This document shows, in pieces, positions 1 to 11,254 of a stretch of 44,332 nucleotides of DNA (position 1 is the first letter of the stretch; each line of letters opens with the position of its first letter). Origin of the DNA: Myxococcales bacterium (lineage in GTDB: Bacteria > Myxococcota_A > Polyangia > Polyangiales > Polyangiaceae); NCBI GenBank assembly GCA_025354825.1, contig JANXMC010000810.1:1-44332 (forward strand), in the 5' to 3' direction. The position numbers and the translations under genes are program-made. The notes beneath the pieces are model-generated. The model was not told where the DNA came from, did not search any database, and was given only the letters and a program-made list of their open reading frames with translations.

Positions 1-63
1 CCCGCCGCCGTGCCGGTCGCCGCGCCCGTGGTCGCGCCCGCCGCCGTGCCGGTCGCCGCGCCC
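1..63 (+). repeat. 27-bp exact direct repeat coding a Pro/Ala linker
   Basis: Bases 1-27 and 37-63 are identical, separated by 9 bp, and encode two copies of a PAAVPVAAP unit. The array may extend left of the window. In-frame repeats of this kind change length easily. Confidence 0.85.
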
Positions 64-870
64 CCTCCGCCCGGCGGCGCCGCGCCCGCTGCAACGCCCG
101 TGGAGCCTCTAAAACAAGCCGATTCCGCGTCTGGCGAGAGCAGCAAGTACACCGGCCTCTACGGCAACTTTTCCCTCGTCGCGGAGTTCGGCGTGGGCGG
201 CACGAGCGGCCTTTACGACGCGTGCATGACCCACCAAACGTGCGACCACACAACCCCCGTGGGCGGAGGCATGGCGCTCCGAATCGGCTACAACTTCGAT
301 ATCTTGGGAGTCGAGGTCGCCGGTATGTTCATGAGCGAATACCGCAGCGAAACGATGAACGCGACGGGCACCGATGCTCTCAGCCGCGCCAATCCCTCCG
401 ACCCGATTGGCCCGAGCAGCGACACGAAGCGCAGCGAAAATCTGTACCTCGTCGGCTACCACGCGTTCCTCGGAGCTGGCCCGCGCATCACGAGCAAAGG
501 GCAAGCGGCTCGCTTCACGTTCGCCGTTACCCCCGGCGTCGCCTTTCGCAACTACGTCATGGGGCGCACGGTCGATCTCGGCCTCCCCGTACTGCCGCCC
601 ACGGTCTACACTGACTCGGCGCACGACAACGCGTTCGGCATGCTCATGGACGGCGGCGTCATGTTCGGCAGCACGCCAGGCACCAAGCTCACGATCGGCC
701 TCCTTGCGTGGATCGACTTCGCGAGCAACGTCACCACCGCCGGCGGAAGCAACATCACAGGCAACATTCCGGGGGTCCCCGGCGTACCGATCACACGGCC
801 GATGTACCCGGTGACGAACGCGACCAACGTTTACATTGGGCCTAGCCTCGGCGTGAGCTTCGGGCACTGA
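1..870 (+). CDS. Beta-barrel-like outer-membrane protein, 5' end missing
   Basis: The frame is open from the first base, so the true start lies left of the window; 289 residues are visible. The visible N-terminus is a Pro/Ala/Val linker (about residues 1-40) typical of envelope proteins that cross the cell wall. The remainder alternates short polar turns with Gly/aromatic strands and ends with a Ser-Phe-Gly-His terminus, resembling an OmpA/porin-like barrel of the kind common in myxobacteria. A barrel location in the outer membrane is inferred from this pattern, not from a recognised family. There is no partner gene: ligA follows after about 100 bp. It could also be a secreted beta-rich protein. 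Confidence 0.6.
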   Translation, partial: PAAVPVAAPVVAPAAVPVAAPPPPGGAAPAATPVEPLKQADSASGESSKYTGLYGNFSLVAEFGVGGTSGLYDACMTHQTCDHTTPVGGGMALRIGYNFDILGVEVAGMFMSEYRSETMNATGTDALSRANPSDPIGPSSDTKRSENLYLVGYHAFLGAGPRITSKGQAARFTFAVTPGVAFRNYVMGRTVDLGLPVLPPTVYTDSAHDNAFGMLMDGGVMFGSTPGTKLTIGLLAWIDFASNVTTAGGSNITGNIPGVPGVPITRPMYPVTNATNVYIGPSLGVSFGH

Positions 871-976
871 CCGACTCTTCTCCCCGCGTCCCCGACTCCC
901 CGTAAATTCCCTTCTTGGGAGTGCGCTGCCAGATCGCGTGCCCACCGCGCGCCGGCCGACTACGCTGCCGCGCATC

Positions 977-3043
977 ATGGTTTCGAAGGATTCGAAGTCT
1001 GCTTCGCCCGCTCCCCCCGACGACGTTCGCACGCGCCATGCGGAGCTCGCGCGGGCCCTCGATGCACACAATTATCGGTATTACGTTCTCGACGATCCGA
1101 GCGTGACCGATGCGCAGTTCGACGCGCTGCTCAATGAGCTGAAGGGGCTCGAGGCGACGCATCCGGCGCTGGTCACGCCCGACTCGCCGACGCAGCGTGT
1201 GGCGGGGGAGATTCGCTCGGGCACGGTGAAGGTGAAGCACCGCGTGCGGATGTTCTCGCTCGACAACGCCTATGGGGCGGAGGACATGGGCGAGTTTTTC
1301 CGCCGCGTGAAAGACGGACTGCCCGACAGCGAGACGCCGCGCTTCGTCATCGAGCCGAAGCTCGACGGCGCGAGCATCGAGGTCGTCTACGAAGACGGGC
1401 GCATCTCCGTGGCGAGCACACGGGGCGACGGCGAGACGGGTGAAGACATTACGGCGAACATACGTACAATCCGCAATATACCGCTAACGATTACCCACTT
1501 GGGGCGGCTCACGCTTCGGGGTGAAGTCGTCATTTACAAGAAAGATCTCGAGACGTTCAACGCCGAGCGCGCCACGCAGGAGCTCGAGCCGTTCGCGAAC
1601 CCGCGCAACGCGGCGGCCGGCTCGCTTCGCATGATGGACTCGAACGAGGTCGCACGAAGGCCGCTGCGGGCGATTTTCTACCAGCTCGTCGAAGGGCCCG
1701 AGCTTCATAAAAGCCACTCGGAGAGCATCGCGTGGCTCGCTGCGATTCAGCTGCCGACCCACCGTCGCGAAGTGATGGGCGGCGACGGCGACGTGCTTGC
1801 GGCCATCGACGCCATCGACGCGGCGCGGGCCGGCTACCCCTACGAGACCGACGGCGCGGTGGTGAAGGTCGACACATACAGGCACCAAGACGTGCTCGGC
1901 TTCACATCGAAGTTTCCGAAGTGGGCAGTCGCGTACAAGTTCAAAGCAGAGCGCATTGCGACCCGTATTCGCGAAATCACGGTGCAAGTCGGGCGCACCG
2001 GCGCGCTCACGCCCGTTGCGAATTTAGACCCCGTGGAGCTTGCCGGAACGACGGTGTCGCGGGCGTCGCTCCACAATGGCGATCAGATCGCCGAGCTCGA
2101 CGTGCGCCTGGGCGATCTCGTGTTCATCGAGAAGGCGGGCGAGATCATTCCGCAGGTCGTGGGCGTCGACACGGCGGCGCGCACCGGCGACGAGCGTCTG
2201 TTCGAGATGCCGAAGACGTGCCCGTCGTGCGGGACGGCGACGGCTCGAAGCAAGCGTGACGAGGCGAAGCCGGAGCTCGGCGACGAGGTCGTGCTCCGCT
2301 GCCCGAACCGCACGTGCCCCGCGCAGGTTAAGGGGCAAATTTTCTACTTCGCCCGCCGATTCGCGATGGACGTCGACCGCCTCGGCGCGGTGCTCGTGGA
2401 GCAGATGGTCGATCGAAAGCTCGTGTTGGACGTGGCGGATCTCTACACGCTCACGGCGCCGCAGATCATCGAGCTCGAACGAATGGGCGACAAGAGCGCG
2501 CAGAACGTCGTCGAGTCGATCGCGCGATCGAAGGCGCGCACGCTCGACCGCCTGCTTTGCGGACTCGGCATTCCGCAAGTGGGCCAGGTGGCAGCGAAGC
2601 AGCTCGCCGAAGAGGCTCGTACGCTGAAGGAGATGCTCGAGTGGAACGAAGAGGAGACGCGCGCCCACGTGGCGTCGATTCGCGGGTACGGCCCGAAGAT
2701 GGTCGACAGCGTCGTGCTTTTCCTGTTCGACAAGGGGCAGCGCTCGCTCATGGAGAAGCTGCGCGATCTCGGCGTGAGCGCGCCGCAGCCGCGCGCCGAA
2801 GTGGCCACGACGGGGCCGCTTCTGGGCGTGAAAGTCTGCGTGACGGGCGTATTGTCGCGCAAACGGGAAGACGTACACGCCGAGATTCGCGCGGCGGGCG
2901 GCGAGGTTCACGACGGCGTCAAGAAGGACACGAACTACCTCGTGGCCGGAGAAAAAACCGGCAAATCCAAGCTTGATCAGGCCAAAAAATTCGGCACGAA
3001 GGTCATCACCGAGACCGAGCTTTCGGCGCTGCTAAACCCGTGA
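977..3043 (+). CDS. ligA: NAD-dependent DNA ligase LigA
   Basis: Seals nicks in duplex DNA during replication and repair using NAD+. The product is 688 aa, near the usual 670. Visible in order: the Ia/adenylation domain with the KLDG nucleotidyl-lysine motif (Lys about 128), an OB fold, a four-Cys zinc finger (CPSCG near residue 415 and a CPNRTCP pair about 25 residues on), helix-hairpin-helix repeats with GIPQVGQ, and a C-terminal BRCT domain (about 610-688) ending TELSALLNP. ATG 977 is preferred over an upstream GTG at 938 because LigA homology begins shortly after it and the extra 13 residues are not family-like. It stands alone, with the next gene 37 bp downstream. Confidence 0.97.
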   Translation: MVSKDSKSASPAPPDDVRTRHAELARALDAHNYRYYVLDDPSVTDAQFDALLNELKGLEATHPALVTPDSPTQRVAGEIRSGTVKVKHRVRMFSLDNAYGAEDMGEFFRRVKDGLPDSETPRFVIEPKLDGASIEVVYEDGRISVASTRGDGETGEDITANIRTIRNIPLTITHLGRLTLRGEVVIYKKDLETFNAERATQELEPFANPRNAAAGSLRMMDSNEVARRPLRAIFYQLVEGPELHKSHSESIAWLAAIQLPTHRREVMGGDGDVLAAIDAIDAARAGYPYETDGAVVKVDTYRHQDVLGFTSKFPKWAVAYKFKAERIATRIREITVQVGRTGALTPVANLDPVELAGTTVSRASLHNGDQIAELDVRLGDLVFIEKAGEIIPQVVGVDTAARTGDERLFEMPKTCPSCGTATARSKRDEAKPELGDEVVLRCPNRTCPAQVKGQIFYFARRFAMDVDRLGAVLVEQMVDRKLVLDVADLYTLTAPQIIELERMGDKSAQNVVESIARSKARTLDRLLCGLGIPQVGQVAAKQLAEEARTLKEMLEWNEEETRAHVASIRGYGPKMVDSVVLFLFDKGQRSLMEKLRDLGVSAPQPRAEVATTGPLLGVKVCVTGVLSRKREDVHAEIRAAGGEVHDGVKKDTNYLVAGEKTGKSKLDQAKKFGTKVITETELSALLNP

Positions 3044-3080
3044 GCCCCGCGCCGCCGCCGTCGGGGTATCCTTCGACGCC

Positions 3081-3854
3081 ATGGTGGTGGTCATCGTCAT
3101 TGGGCTGATGCTGCTCCTGGGCGGCATCGTCGTCCTCCTCAGCAACATCGGGAATATGAAGCGGCGCGCGCGCATCATCGCGACGCCCACGTCGGCCGTC
3201 GCGCACGCGAGCGGAAACGGTGCCGTCGAGATCAAGGGGCGCATCGTCCCGAGCGATCAGGGCGTGATTCACGCGCCGTTCAGTGGGCGCCACGCGGTGG
3301 TCGTGCGCGTCACCGTCGAAGAGCAGCGGAGCAACGGGAAGAACACCTACTGGCACACGCTCTTTTGTGAGACCGACAGCCGCCTCTTCTTCATCGACGA
3401 CGGCTCTGGGCAGGCGGCGCGCGTCGTCCCCTCGAACGCCAACGTGATTCTCGACAAGCAGCAAATCGCCAATTCGGGAACGTTCAAAGACGCACCCCCG
3501 CACCTCGTCGAGTTCCTCGCATCGCGCGGCCAGAAGACGACGTCGTGGCTCGGCTTCAACAAGAGCATGCGGTACCAAGAAGAGGTGTTGGCCGCAGGCG
3601 ACCCTATCTACGCCATCGGCCCCTCGCGCCGCGACGCCGGCCCGCCCGTAAACGAGGGCTACCGCGTCGCCCCTTCGAGCGAGCTCGTGCTCTTCCACGC
3701 GGGCAAGGGCGACGGCGAGCTCATCATCACGAACAAGACCGAAGAAGAGCTGGTCTCGAAGCTCTATTGGGGATTCGTCGCCGGAGCGATCACGGCCGGC
3801 GTCGGCACGGTCATGTGCGTGGTCACCGCGTTGGCGATGTTGATGAAGGGGTGA
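3081..3854 (+). CDS. GIDE-domain (MUL1-like) two-helix membrane protein
   Basis: This is a 257-aa protein with an N-terminal membrane helix (about 3-23) followed by a basic NMKRRAR stop, a soluble middle, and a C-terminal helix (about 231-254). The middle resembles the GIDE/BAM domain of the mitochondrial E3 ligase MUL1: a short 'GRIVPSDQGVIHAPFSGR' region, then a WHTLFCETDSRLFFIDDGSG strand set and a return to the membrane. No RING finger is present, so ubiquitin ligase activity is not expected; bacterial relatives are usually of unknown role. It begins 37 bp after ligA, and a hairpin follows its stop codon. Topology is seen directly; the family call is from recognition. Confidence 0.7.
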   Translation: MVVVIVIGLMLLLGGIVVLLSNIGNMKRRARIIATPTSAVAHASGNGAVEIKGRIVPSDQGVIHAPFSGRHAVVVRVTVEEQRSNGKNTYWHTLFCETDSRLFFIDDGSGQAARVVPSNANVILDKQQIANSGTFKDAPPHLVEFLASRGQKTTSWLGFNKSMRYQEEVLAAGDPIYAIGPSRRDAGPPVNEGYRVAPSSELVLFHAGKGDGELIITNKTEEELVSKLYWGFVAGAITAGVGTVMCVVTALAMLMKG

Positions 3855-3868
3855 GACCGCAAGCCCGC

Positions 3869-6085
<2,217 letters not shown>

Positions 6086-6334
6086 GAGAGCGTGAGATGG
6101 GAGGAGGTCGTGGGCGCCACTCGAAATTCCGCACGGCGTTACGAGGGGGCCTCGTCACCGCGTTGAGTAGAGAGAGTAAGCGCAGCCAACGAAGCCGGCA
6201 ACGGACGCCCGCGCGACGTCGCGGCCATGTTTCGTGACGCCAAGCGCCCACACTGTTTTCGCGCCGCGCCTGCGGAAATCGGCCGGAAAATGCGAGGTCC
6301 CGCGGGATGGCATAGCGACTGCTGATGTGTGGCC
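6086..6334. other. Divergent intergenic region, kinase / comEC
   Basis: This 249-bp stretch separates two divergent genes and must hold both promoters. No convincing -35/-10 or -24/-12 pair, operator or RNA was seen. Confidence 0.5.
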
Positions 6335-8848
6335 ATGGCGGCCCCGAGCGGAAATCCATCGGTCCAACCGCGTCGGGCACGCGCTATGCGGGCTCGGGTC
6401 GACGCCGTTGCCGCCGTAGGCCTCGCCCTCGCGTGCGGCGCTCTCGTCGCGGGCAATCACGGCTTCGACCTCGGCGTCGTCGTGGTCACGGGGGCGTTTA
6501 CGGTGTCGCTCCTGTCGCGCGCGCGAGCGCTCAGCGTCGTCGCCGTCGTCGCGACGATCGCCGCGTTCGGTGTCGGCGCCGCTCGCGGCAGCGCCCTCGT
6601 GAACCGCCACGACCACGCCCGCGACCTCGCCCTCGACGCGCTCCCCCACCCGTCCCGATGCACTGGCCGCGGCCACGTGGCGAGCTCGCCCGTCCGATCC
6701 CACGGCGTCCTCCGCTTCGACGTCACGACCGAGGGCGCGCTCACGTGCGACGACGGCTCGGCCCCTGCGCTCGCCACCGTGGGCCTCTACGCGGCGGACG
6801 ACGTGATCACGTCGGACCTCGCGCCCCAGGCTCACGTCGCGCGGGGCGACGAGGTTTCGTTCATTGCGCAAATCGCGCCGCCGCAGCGCTTTTGGAACGA
6901 GGCGACGGGCGACCCGCGCCCCGGTGAGGCACGTCGCGGCGCCCTCGCGTCGGGGGGCGCCCTCTCGGTCGACGTACGCGCCAAGGCCCACGGCGTCCTC
7001 GCCGCGATCGACGCCGCACGCACGGAAACACGCGCTCGCATCGAAGCGACGTTCCCCGAAGACACGGCTCCTATGGCGCGCGCGCTCGTTCTCGGCGAGG
7101 CCGACCTCGACGCCGGCGACGACGACGCATTCCGATCGAGCGGCTTGAGCCACCTGCTCGCCGTCAGCGGCATGCACCTCGTGCTCGTCGTCGTGACCGT
7201 CATCGGCGCCCTCCGCGCGCTTCTCGTGCGCATCCCGATGCTCGCCGCGCGGGGCGACGTAGGGCGCCTCGTCGCCGCCCTCGGGATCCCCTTCACGTGG
7301 GCCTATGCCGACTTCGCGGGGGGGAGCGGCTCGGCGGTGCGCGCCGCGTGGATGCTAAGCGCGGTGCTTCTCGCCCGCACGTTGGGCCTCCGCAGCGACG
7401 GCCCGCGAGCCCTCGGCCTCTCCATCTTCGCCATGGCGGCGTTCGACCCCCTCGCCATCTTCGATGTGTCGTTCGTCCTTTCGGCGGGGGCCACGGGCGG
7501 CCTTCTCGCCCTCGCCCGCCCGCTCACCGCATGGGTCGAAGCGCGCGTCCCGGCACGGCTCGACGTCGTCGCGAAGCACCTCACGCGCCCCATCGCGACG
7601 ACCCTCGCGGCGACGCTTCCCTGCGCGCCGATCCTCGCAGGGTTCGCGCCGTCGCTCCCTCTCGGCGGCGTCCTCGCGAACCTCGTCGCCGTCCCCGTGG
7701 GCGAGCTCGCGGCGTTGCCGCTGTGCCTGCTCCACGGCGTGCTTGCGCCGTTCCCCGCGGCCGAACGCGGCTGCGCCCTCGCCGGTGCAGGCGCCCTCGC
7801 CCTGGTACGCGCCATCGCCCGCGGCTTCGCGTCGGCGACGCTCCTCGCGATTCCGGTCCCTCAGCCGACGGTCACGCAGTGGGCGATTATGATCGTCGCG
7901 ACGGCCGTCGTCGTCGCCCTCGGGAGCCACCCCAGCGCGACGCGCACGGCCGCCCTTCGGCGCCACGCCGTCGTCGTCGCCACCTTCGCCCTCGTCGCGA
8001 GCGAGCTGCTCGTACGCCATCGCGGCTCGCCCACCGGGGTGCTCCGCGCGACATTCTTGGACGTCGGCCAGGGCGACTCGGCCCTCGTCGATCTCCCCGA
8101 CGGCTCGGCGCTGCTCATTGACGGCGGCGGCCTCGTCGGCAGCGCAACGGACACGGGCTCGCGCGTCGTCGCACCTGCGTTTCGCGCGCGGAGGCGCGGG
8201 GCGCTCGCGGCCGTGATCCTCTCCCACCCGCATCCGGATCACTTCCTTGGCCTCGCCTCGGGGCTCGCAAGCGTCCGCTTCGACGCCCTTTGGGACACGG
8301 GGCAGGGCGAGCACGAAGGGGCCGCCGGCGCCTACGCCGACCTCCTTGCCCTCGCCCGCAAACGCGGCGTGCCCGTCCTTCGCCCCGACACTTTGTGTGG
8401 ATCGCACACCATCGGCGGTGCCCTGGTGCAGCTCCTCGCGCCGTGCCCCGGCCCTCACGACGATCGCGGCGCCAACGACAACTCGTTCGTCCTTCGCATC
8501 ACCTTCGGCCACCGCAGCTTTCTCTTCGTCGGCGACGCCGAGGGCGAAGAGGAGCGCGAGCTTCTCGAACGCGACGCGCGCGAGCCCGGCCTGCTGCGCG
8601 CCGACGTGCTCAAGGTTGGCCACCACGGAAGCCGCACGTCGTCGTCGCCCGCGTTCCTCGCCGCCGTCGATCCAGACGTCGCCGTCATCTCGTGCGGCGT
8701 GCGAAACCGATTCGGCCACCCCAACCCGGTAGCCCTCGCCGCCCTCGCGAAGACGCGCGCCCACGTCTTCCGCACCGACCACGACGGGTCCGTCGTCGTC
8801 ACGAGCGACGGCGACGGCCTCGACGTGACCCCCCTCGCCCGTCGTTGA
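6335..8848 (+). CDS. comEC: ComEC/Rec2 family DNA-uptake channel protein
   Basis: Forms the inner-membrane channel for transforming DNA. The product is about 837 aa, full length for the three-part family. An N-terminal hydrophobic region with a DUF4131-like/OB segment comes first. The Competence membrane domain follows, with the [17 protein letters not shown] signature and many helices. Last is a C-terminal metallo-beta-lactamase domain beginning [15 protein letters not shown], with the SHPHPDH metal site near residue 630 and [10 protein letters not shown]. All metal-binding His/Asp are present, so the nuclease-like domain looks intact. ATG 6335 is chosen; a GTG two codons earlier (6329) is possible. 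No other competence gene is adjacent, although the type IV-like Tad machinery lies about 5 kb downstream. Confidence 0.93.
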   Translation: MAAPSGNPSVQPRRARAMRARVDAVAAVGLALACGALVAGNHGFDLGVVVVTGAFTVSLLSRARALSVVAVVATIAAFGVGAARGSALVNRHDHARDLALDALPHPSRCTGRGHVASSPVRSHGVLRFDVTTEGALTCDDGSAPALATVGLYAADDVITSDLAPQAHVARGDEVSFIAQIAPPQRFWNEATGDPRPGEARRGALASGGALSVDVRAKAHGVLAAIDAARTETRARIEATFPEDTAPMARALVLGEADLDAGDDDAFRSSGLSHLLAVSGMHLVLVVVTVIGALRALLVRIPMLAARGDVGRLVAALGIPFTWAYADFAGGSGSAVRAAWMLSAVLLARTLGLRSDGPRALGLSIFAMAAFDPLAIFDVSFVLSAGATGGLLALARPLTAWVEARVPARLDVVAKHLTRPIATTLAATLPCAPILAGFAPSLPLGGVLANLVAVPVGELAALPLCLLHGVLAPFPAAERGCALAGAGALALVRAIARGFASATLLAIPVPQPTVTQWAIMIVATAVVVALGSHPSATRTAALRRHAVVVATFALVASELLVRHRGSPTGVLRATFLDVGQGDSALVDLPDGSALLIDGGGLVGSATDTGSRVVAPAFRARRRGALAAVILSHPHPDHFLGLASGLASVRFDALWDTGQGEHEGAAGAYADLLALARKRGVPVLRPDTLCGSHTIGGALVQLLAPCPGPHDDRGANDNSFVLRITFGHRSFLFVGDAEGEEERELLERDAREPGLLRADVLKVGHHGSRTSSSPAFLAAVDPDVAVISCGVRNRFGHPNPVALAALAKTRAHVFRTDHDGSVVVTSDGDGLDVTPLARR

Positions 8849-8880
8849 CGACGCGTCGGGGGCCATCTAAACGCGGGACC

Positions 8881-9405
8881 ATGAGCGAGCGAATCAGCGT
8901 CATGATTACGGCCGAACAGATTGCCGCCCGCGTTCGCGAGCTCGGCGCCCAAATCACGAAGGACTATAAAGACCGGTCCCTCGTCCTCGTCGGCGTCCTC
9001 AAAGGGAGCTTCGTCTTCGCGGCCGACCTCGCCCGCGCCATCGACCTTCCGCTGCGCATCGATTTCCTCGGCGTGCGCTCCTACGGCGAAGGGACGGAGT
9101 CGAGCGGCGTCGTTCAGATTACCCACGATCTCTCGAAACCGATTTCGAACGAAGACGTCCTGTTCGTCGAAGACATCGTCGACACCGGGCTGACCATCGC
9201 CCACCTCGTCGATCTCTTCCGCACGCGCAACCCGCGCAGCGTGAAGGTCTGCTCGCTGCTCCACAAGCCGGCGCGCGCGAAGGTCTCGGTGAACGTCGAC
9301 TATTTGGGATTCACGATCGAAGACAAATTCGTCATCGGGTACGGCCTCGACTTCGCCGAGAAATACCGAAACCTCCCGTACATCGGCGTCGTCGAGCGCG
9401 ACTGA
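8881..9405 (+). CDS. hpt: Hypoxanthine phosphoribosyltransferase
   Basis: Purine salvage enzyme converting hypoxanthine/guanine and PRPP to IMP/GMP. The length of 174 aa is normal for bacterial Hpt. It shows the PPi-loop region [17 protein letters not shown], the SYG flexible-loop start, the PRPP-binding motif [13 protein letters not shown] (about 93-105), the KPAR region and a C-terminal [18 protein letters not shown] signature. ATG 8881 is set by the family N-terminus; the frame is open far upstream but that part overlaps comEC and is not protein-like. It begins 32 bp after comEC and may be cotranscribed. Confidence 0.95.
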   Translation: MSERISVMITAEQIAARVRELGAQITKDYKDRSLVLVGVLKGSFVFAADLARAIDLPLRIDFLGVRSYGEGTESSGVVQITHDLSKPISNEDVLFVEDIVDTGLTIAHLVDLFRTRNPRSVKVCSLLHKPARAKVSVNVDYLGFTIEDKFVIGYGLDFAEKYRNLPYIGVVERD

Positions 9406-9454
9406 TTCGCCCGACATCGCGCGCGACCCTTTGCCCGTGCTACTCGGTTAGGCC

Positions 9455-9769
9455 ATGAGCTCCAAGCGCCTCGCCTTTCTCGAGCAGACCACGGCCAAAG
9501 GGTCCACCGATCCGTTCGCGTGGTACGGCCTCGCGCTCGAATACCGAAATCTCGAACGCTACGAAGAGTCGCTCCGCACGTTCGAAACGCTCCGCGCCTC
9601 GAATCCCGATTACGTCGCGATGTACCTGATGTGCGGCGGCCTCCTCGAGAAGATGTCCCGCAAAGACGACGCCCGCGCCTGGTACGAAGCAGGCATTGCG
9701 GCCGCCAAAGCGAAGCGGGACAGCCATGCCCAAGGGGAGCTCGAAGGGGCCCTCGCCGCGCTAGGTTGA
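9455..9769 (+). CDS. Small tetratricopeptide-repeat protein
   Basis: This is a 104-aa soluble protein made of about two and a half TPR-like helical hairpins: DPFAWYGLALEYRNLERYEES, then DYVAMYLMCGGLLEKM, then DARAWYEAGIAAAKA. Such proteins act as protein-binding adaptors; no partner can be named. It starts 49 bp after hpt in the same direction. It overlaps the convergent rarA gene by 9 bp (9761-9769), so both stop codons lie within 9 bases and no separate terminator fits between them. Confidence 0.8.
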   Translation: MSSKRLAFLEQTTAKGSTDPFAWYGLALEYRNLERYEESLRTFETLRASNPDYVAMYLMCGGLLEKMSRKDDARAWYEAGIAAAKAKRDSHAQGELEGALAALG

Positions 9770-11164
9770 GGGCTTTTCGGGCGCATTCGGATCTCGCCGC
9801 GCGTACGCCCGCAGGTGCTCGAGGCGCGCTTTCATGCGCTGCTCTTCTCCGCGCTCGGTCGGCTGGTAGATGACCTCGCCGACCAGCTCGTCGGGCAAGT
9901 ACGTCTCCCCGGGGACAACCCCGTCCTCGTAATCGTGGGCGTATTTGTACCCGTCGCCATAGCCGTCCTGCTTCATCAGCGCCGTCGGGGCATTTCGAAG
10001 CTTCATCGGCACCTTCAGGCCGCCGTGGCTTTCGACCAGCGCCTTCGCGCGGAGCCACGCGTTCTTCACCGCGTTCGACTTGGGCGCGGCGGCCAAATAC
10101 AAGCAGGCGTGGGCGAGCGGGTACATCCCCTCGGGCATTCCCATTCGCCGAAACGCGCTGTCGGCGGCGTTCACCACCATGAGCGCGCGGGGGTCGGCGT
10201 TGCCAATGTCCTCGCTCGCGAAGATGAGCATTCGACGCAGCAAAAAGAGCGGATCGTCCCCCGCCTCGAGCATGCGCATCATCCAGTAAATCGCCGCGTC
10301 CGGGTCGGAGCCGCGCATCGATTTGATGAACGCCGACGTGACGTTGTAGTGCTCCTCGCCGGCCTTGTCGTAGAGCAGCGGGGCGTGCTCGTGGGCCGCC
10401 GCCAGCGCCTCCATCGTGATCGACGTCAGCGCGCGACTGGCCGCGTCCTCGCCGAGAACCTCGAGCGACGATAGGGCACGACGGGCATCGCCCTGGGCCA
10501 ACGTGGCAATCGCCTCGAGGACTCCGGCATCGGCCGATAGCTTGAGCGCCCCGAGCCCATTGAGGGGATCATGCAGTGCCCGCGTGAGAAGCGTCACGAG
10601 GAACGGCTCGGCGAGCGACTCGAGGCGAAAGACTTTGCACCGGGAGAGGAGCGCGGCGTTCACAGCGAACGACGGGTTCTCCGTCGTCGCGCCGATGATC
10701 GTGATGGATCCGTCCTCGACGTGGGGCAGGAACGCGTCCTGCTGTCCCTTGTTGAAACGATGAATCTCGTCGACGAACACGATGCTCCGCTCGCCCTTGT
10801 AAAGAAGCCGTTCCTTCGCTTCAGCGACGATCACGCGCAGGTCGGCGAGGCTCCCGAGGACGGCGCTGAAGGGCACAAAGTACGATCGCGTTTGCTCGGC
10901 GACGATGCGACCGAGCGTCGTCTTGCCGACGCCGGGCGGCCCCCAGAGGATCATCGACGGGATGCGATCGGCGGCGATGGCGCGCGCGAGAAGCTTGTTG
11001 GGGCCGAAAAGGTGCCCTTGGCCAACGTACTCGTCGAGCGTGCGGGGGCGCATTCGCTCGGCGAGGGGGACTTCGGCGCGGCGCGCGGGGTCGCGGCGTG
11101 CAGCAGCTTCGAACAGGGTGCCGCGGCTTGCGGCAGCCGGGCTCATGGCTTTCGGGCGAGACAC
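9761..11164 (-). CDS. rarA: Replication-associated recombination protein RarA (MgsA)
   Basis: AAA+ ATPase that acts at stalled replication forks (RarA/MgsA/WRNIP1 family). The product is 467 aa. It begins with RMRPRTLDEYVGQGHLFGP, has Walker A GPPGVGKTT (Lys 81), Walker B IVFVDEIHRFNKGQQD (about 128-142), sensor-1 IGATTENPSF and the arginine-finger region LLSRCKVF. The C-terminal tetramerisation part includes SDPDAAIYWMMRMLEAGDDP and the YKYAHDYEDG motif. The product is expected in the cytoplasm at replisomes. A shorter start at the sixth downstream residue (MSPAAAS) is possible. It converges with the small TPR gene and diverges from the sigma-54 activator at 11255. Confidence 0.96.
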   Translation of the reverse strand: MSRPKAMSPAAASRGTLFEAAARRDPARRAEVPLAERMRPRTLDEYVGQGHLFGPNKLLARAIAADRIPSMILWGPPGVGKTTLGRIVAEQTRSYFVPFSAVLGSLADLRVIVAEAKERLLYKGERSIVFVDEIHRFNKGQQDAFLPHVEDGSITIIGATTENPSFAVNAALLSRCKVFRLESLAEPFLVTLLTRALHDPLNGLGALKLSADAGVLEAIATLAQGDARRALSSLEVLGEDAASRALTSITMEALAAAHEHAPLLYDKAGEEHYNVTSAFIKSMRGSDPDAAIYWMMRMLEAGDDPLFLLRRMLIFASEDIGNADPRALMVVNAADSAFRRMGMPEGMYPLAHACLYLAAAPKSNAVKNAWLRAKALVESHGGLKVPMKLRNAPTALMKQDGYGDGYKYAHDYEDGVVPGETYLPDELVGEVIYQPTERGEEQRMKARLEHLRAYARRDPNAPEKPST

Positions 11165-11254
11165 GTCGCGAAGCGTAGTCTGCCTTTCCCGCGGCGCGCG
11201 GCTGGGTCAGGCGATTTGCGGTGCCGTGTCGAACGGGTGGTAGTCTGAGGGAGC

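Noticed and set aside
7355-8866. A 500-codon minus-strand open frame opposite comEC
   Set aside because: Composition is Arg/Ala/Glu shadow sequence, and the plus strand carries all ComEC signatures.
8290-8880. N-terminal extension of hpt
   Set aside because: The frame is open but overlaps comEC, is Arg/Pro-rich, and Hpt proteins begin near ATG 8881.
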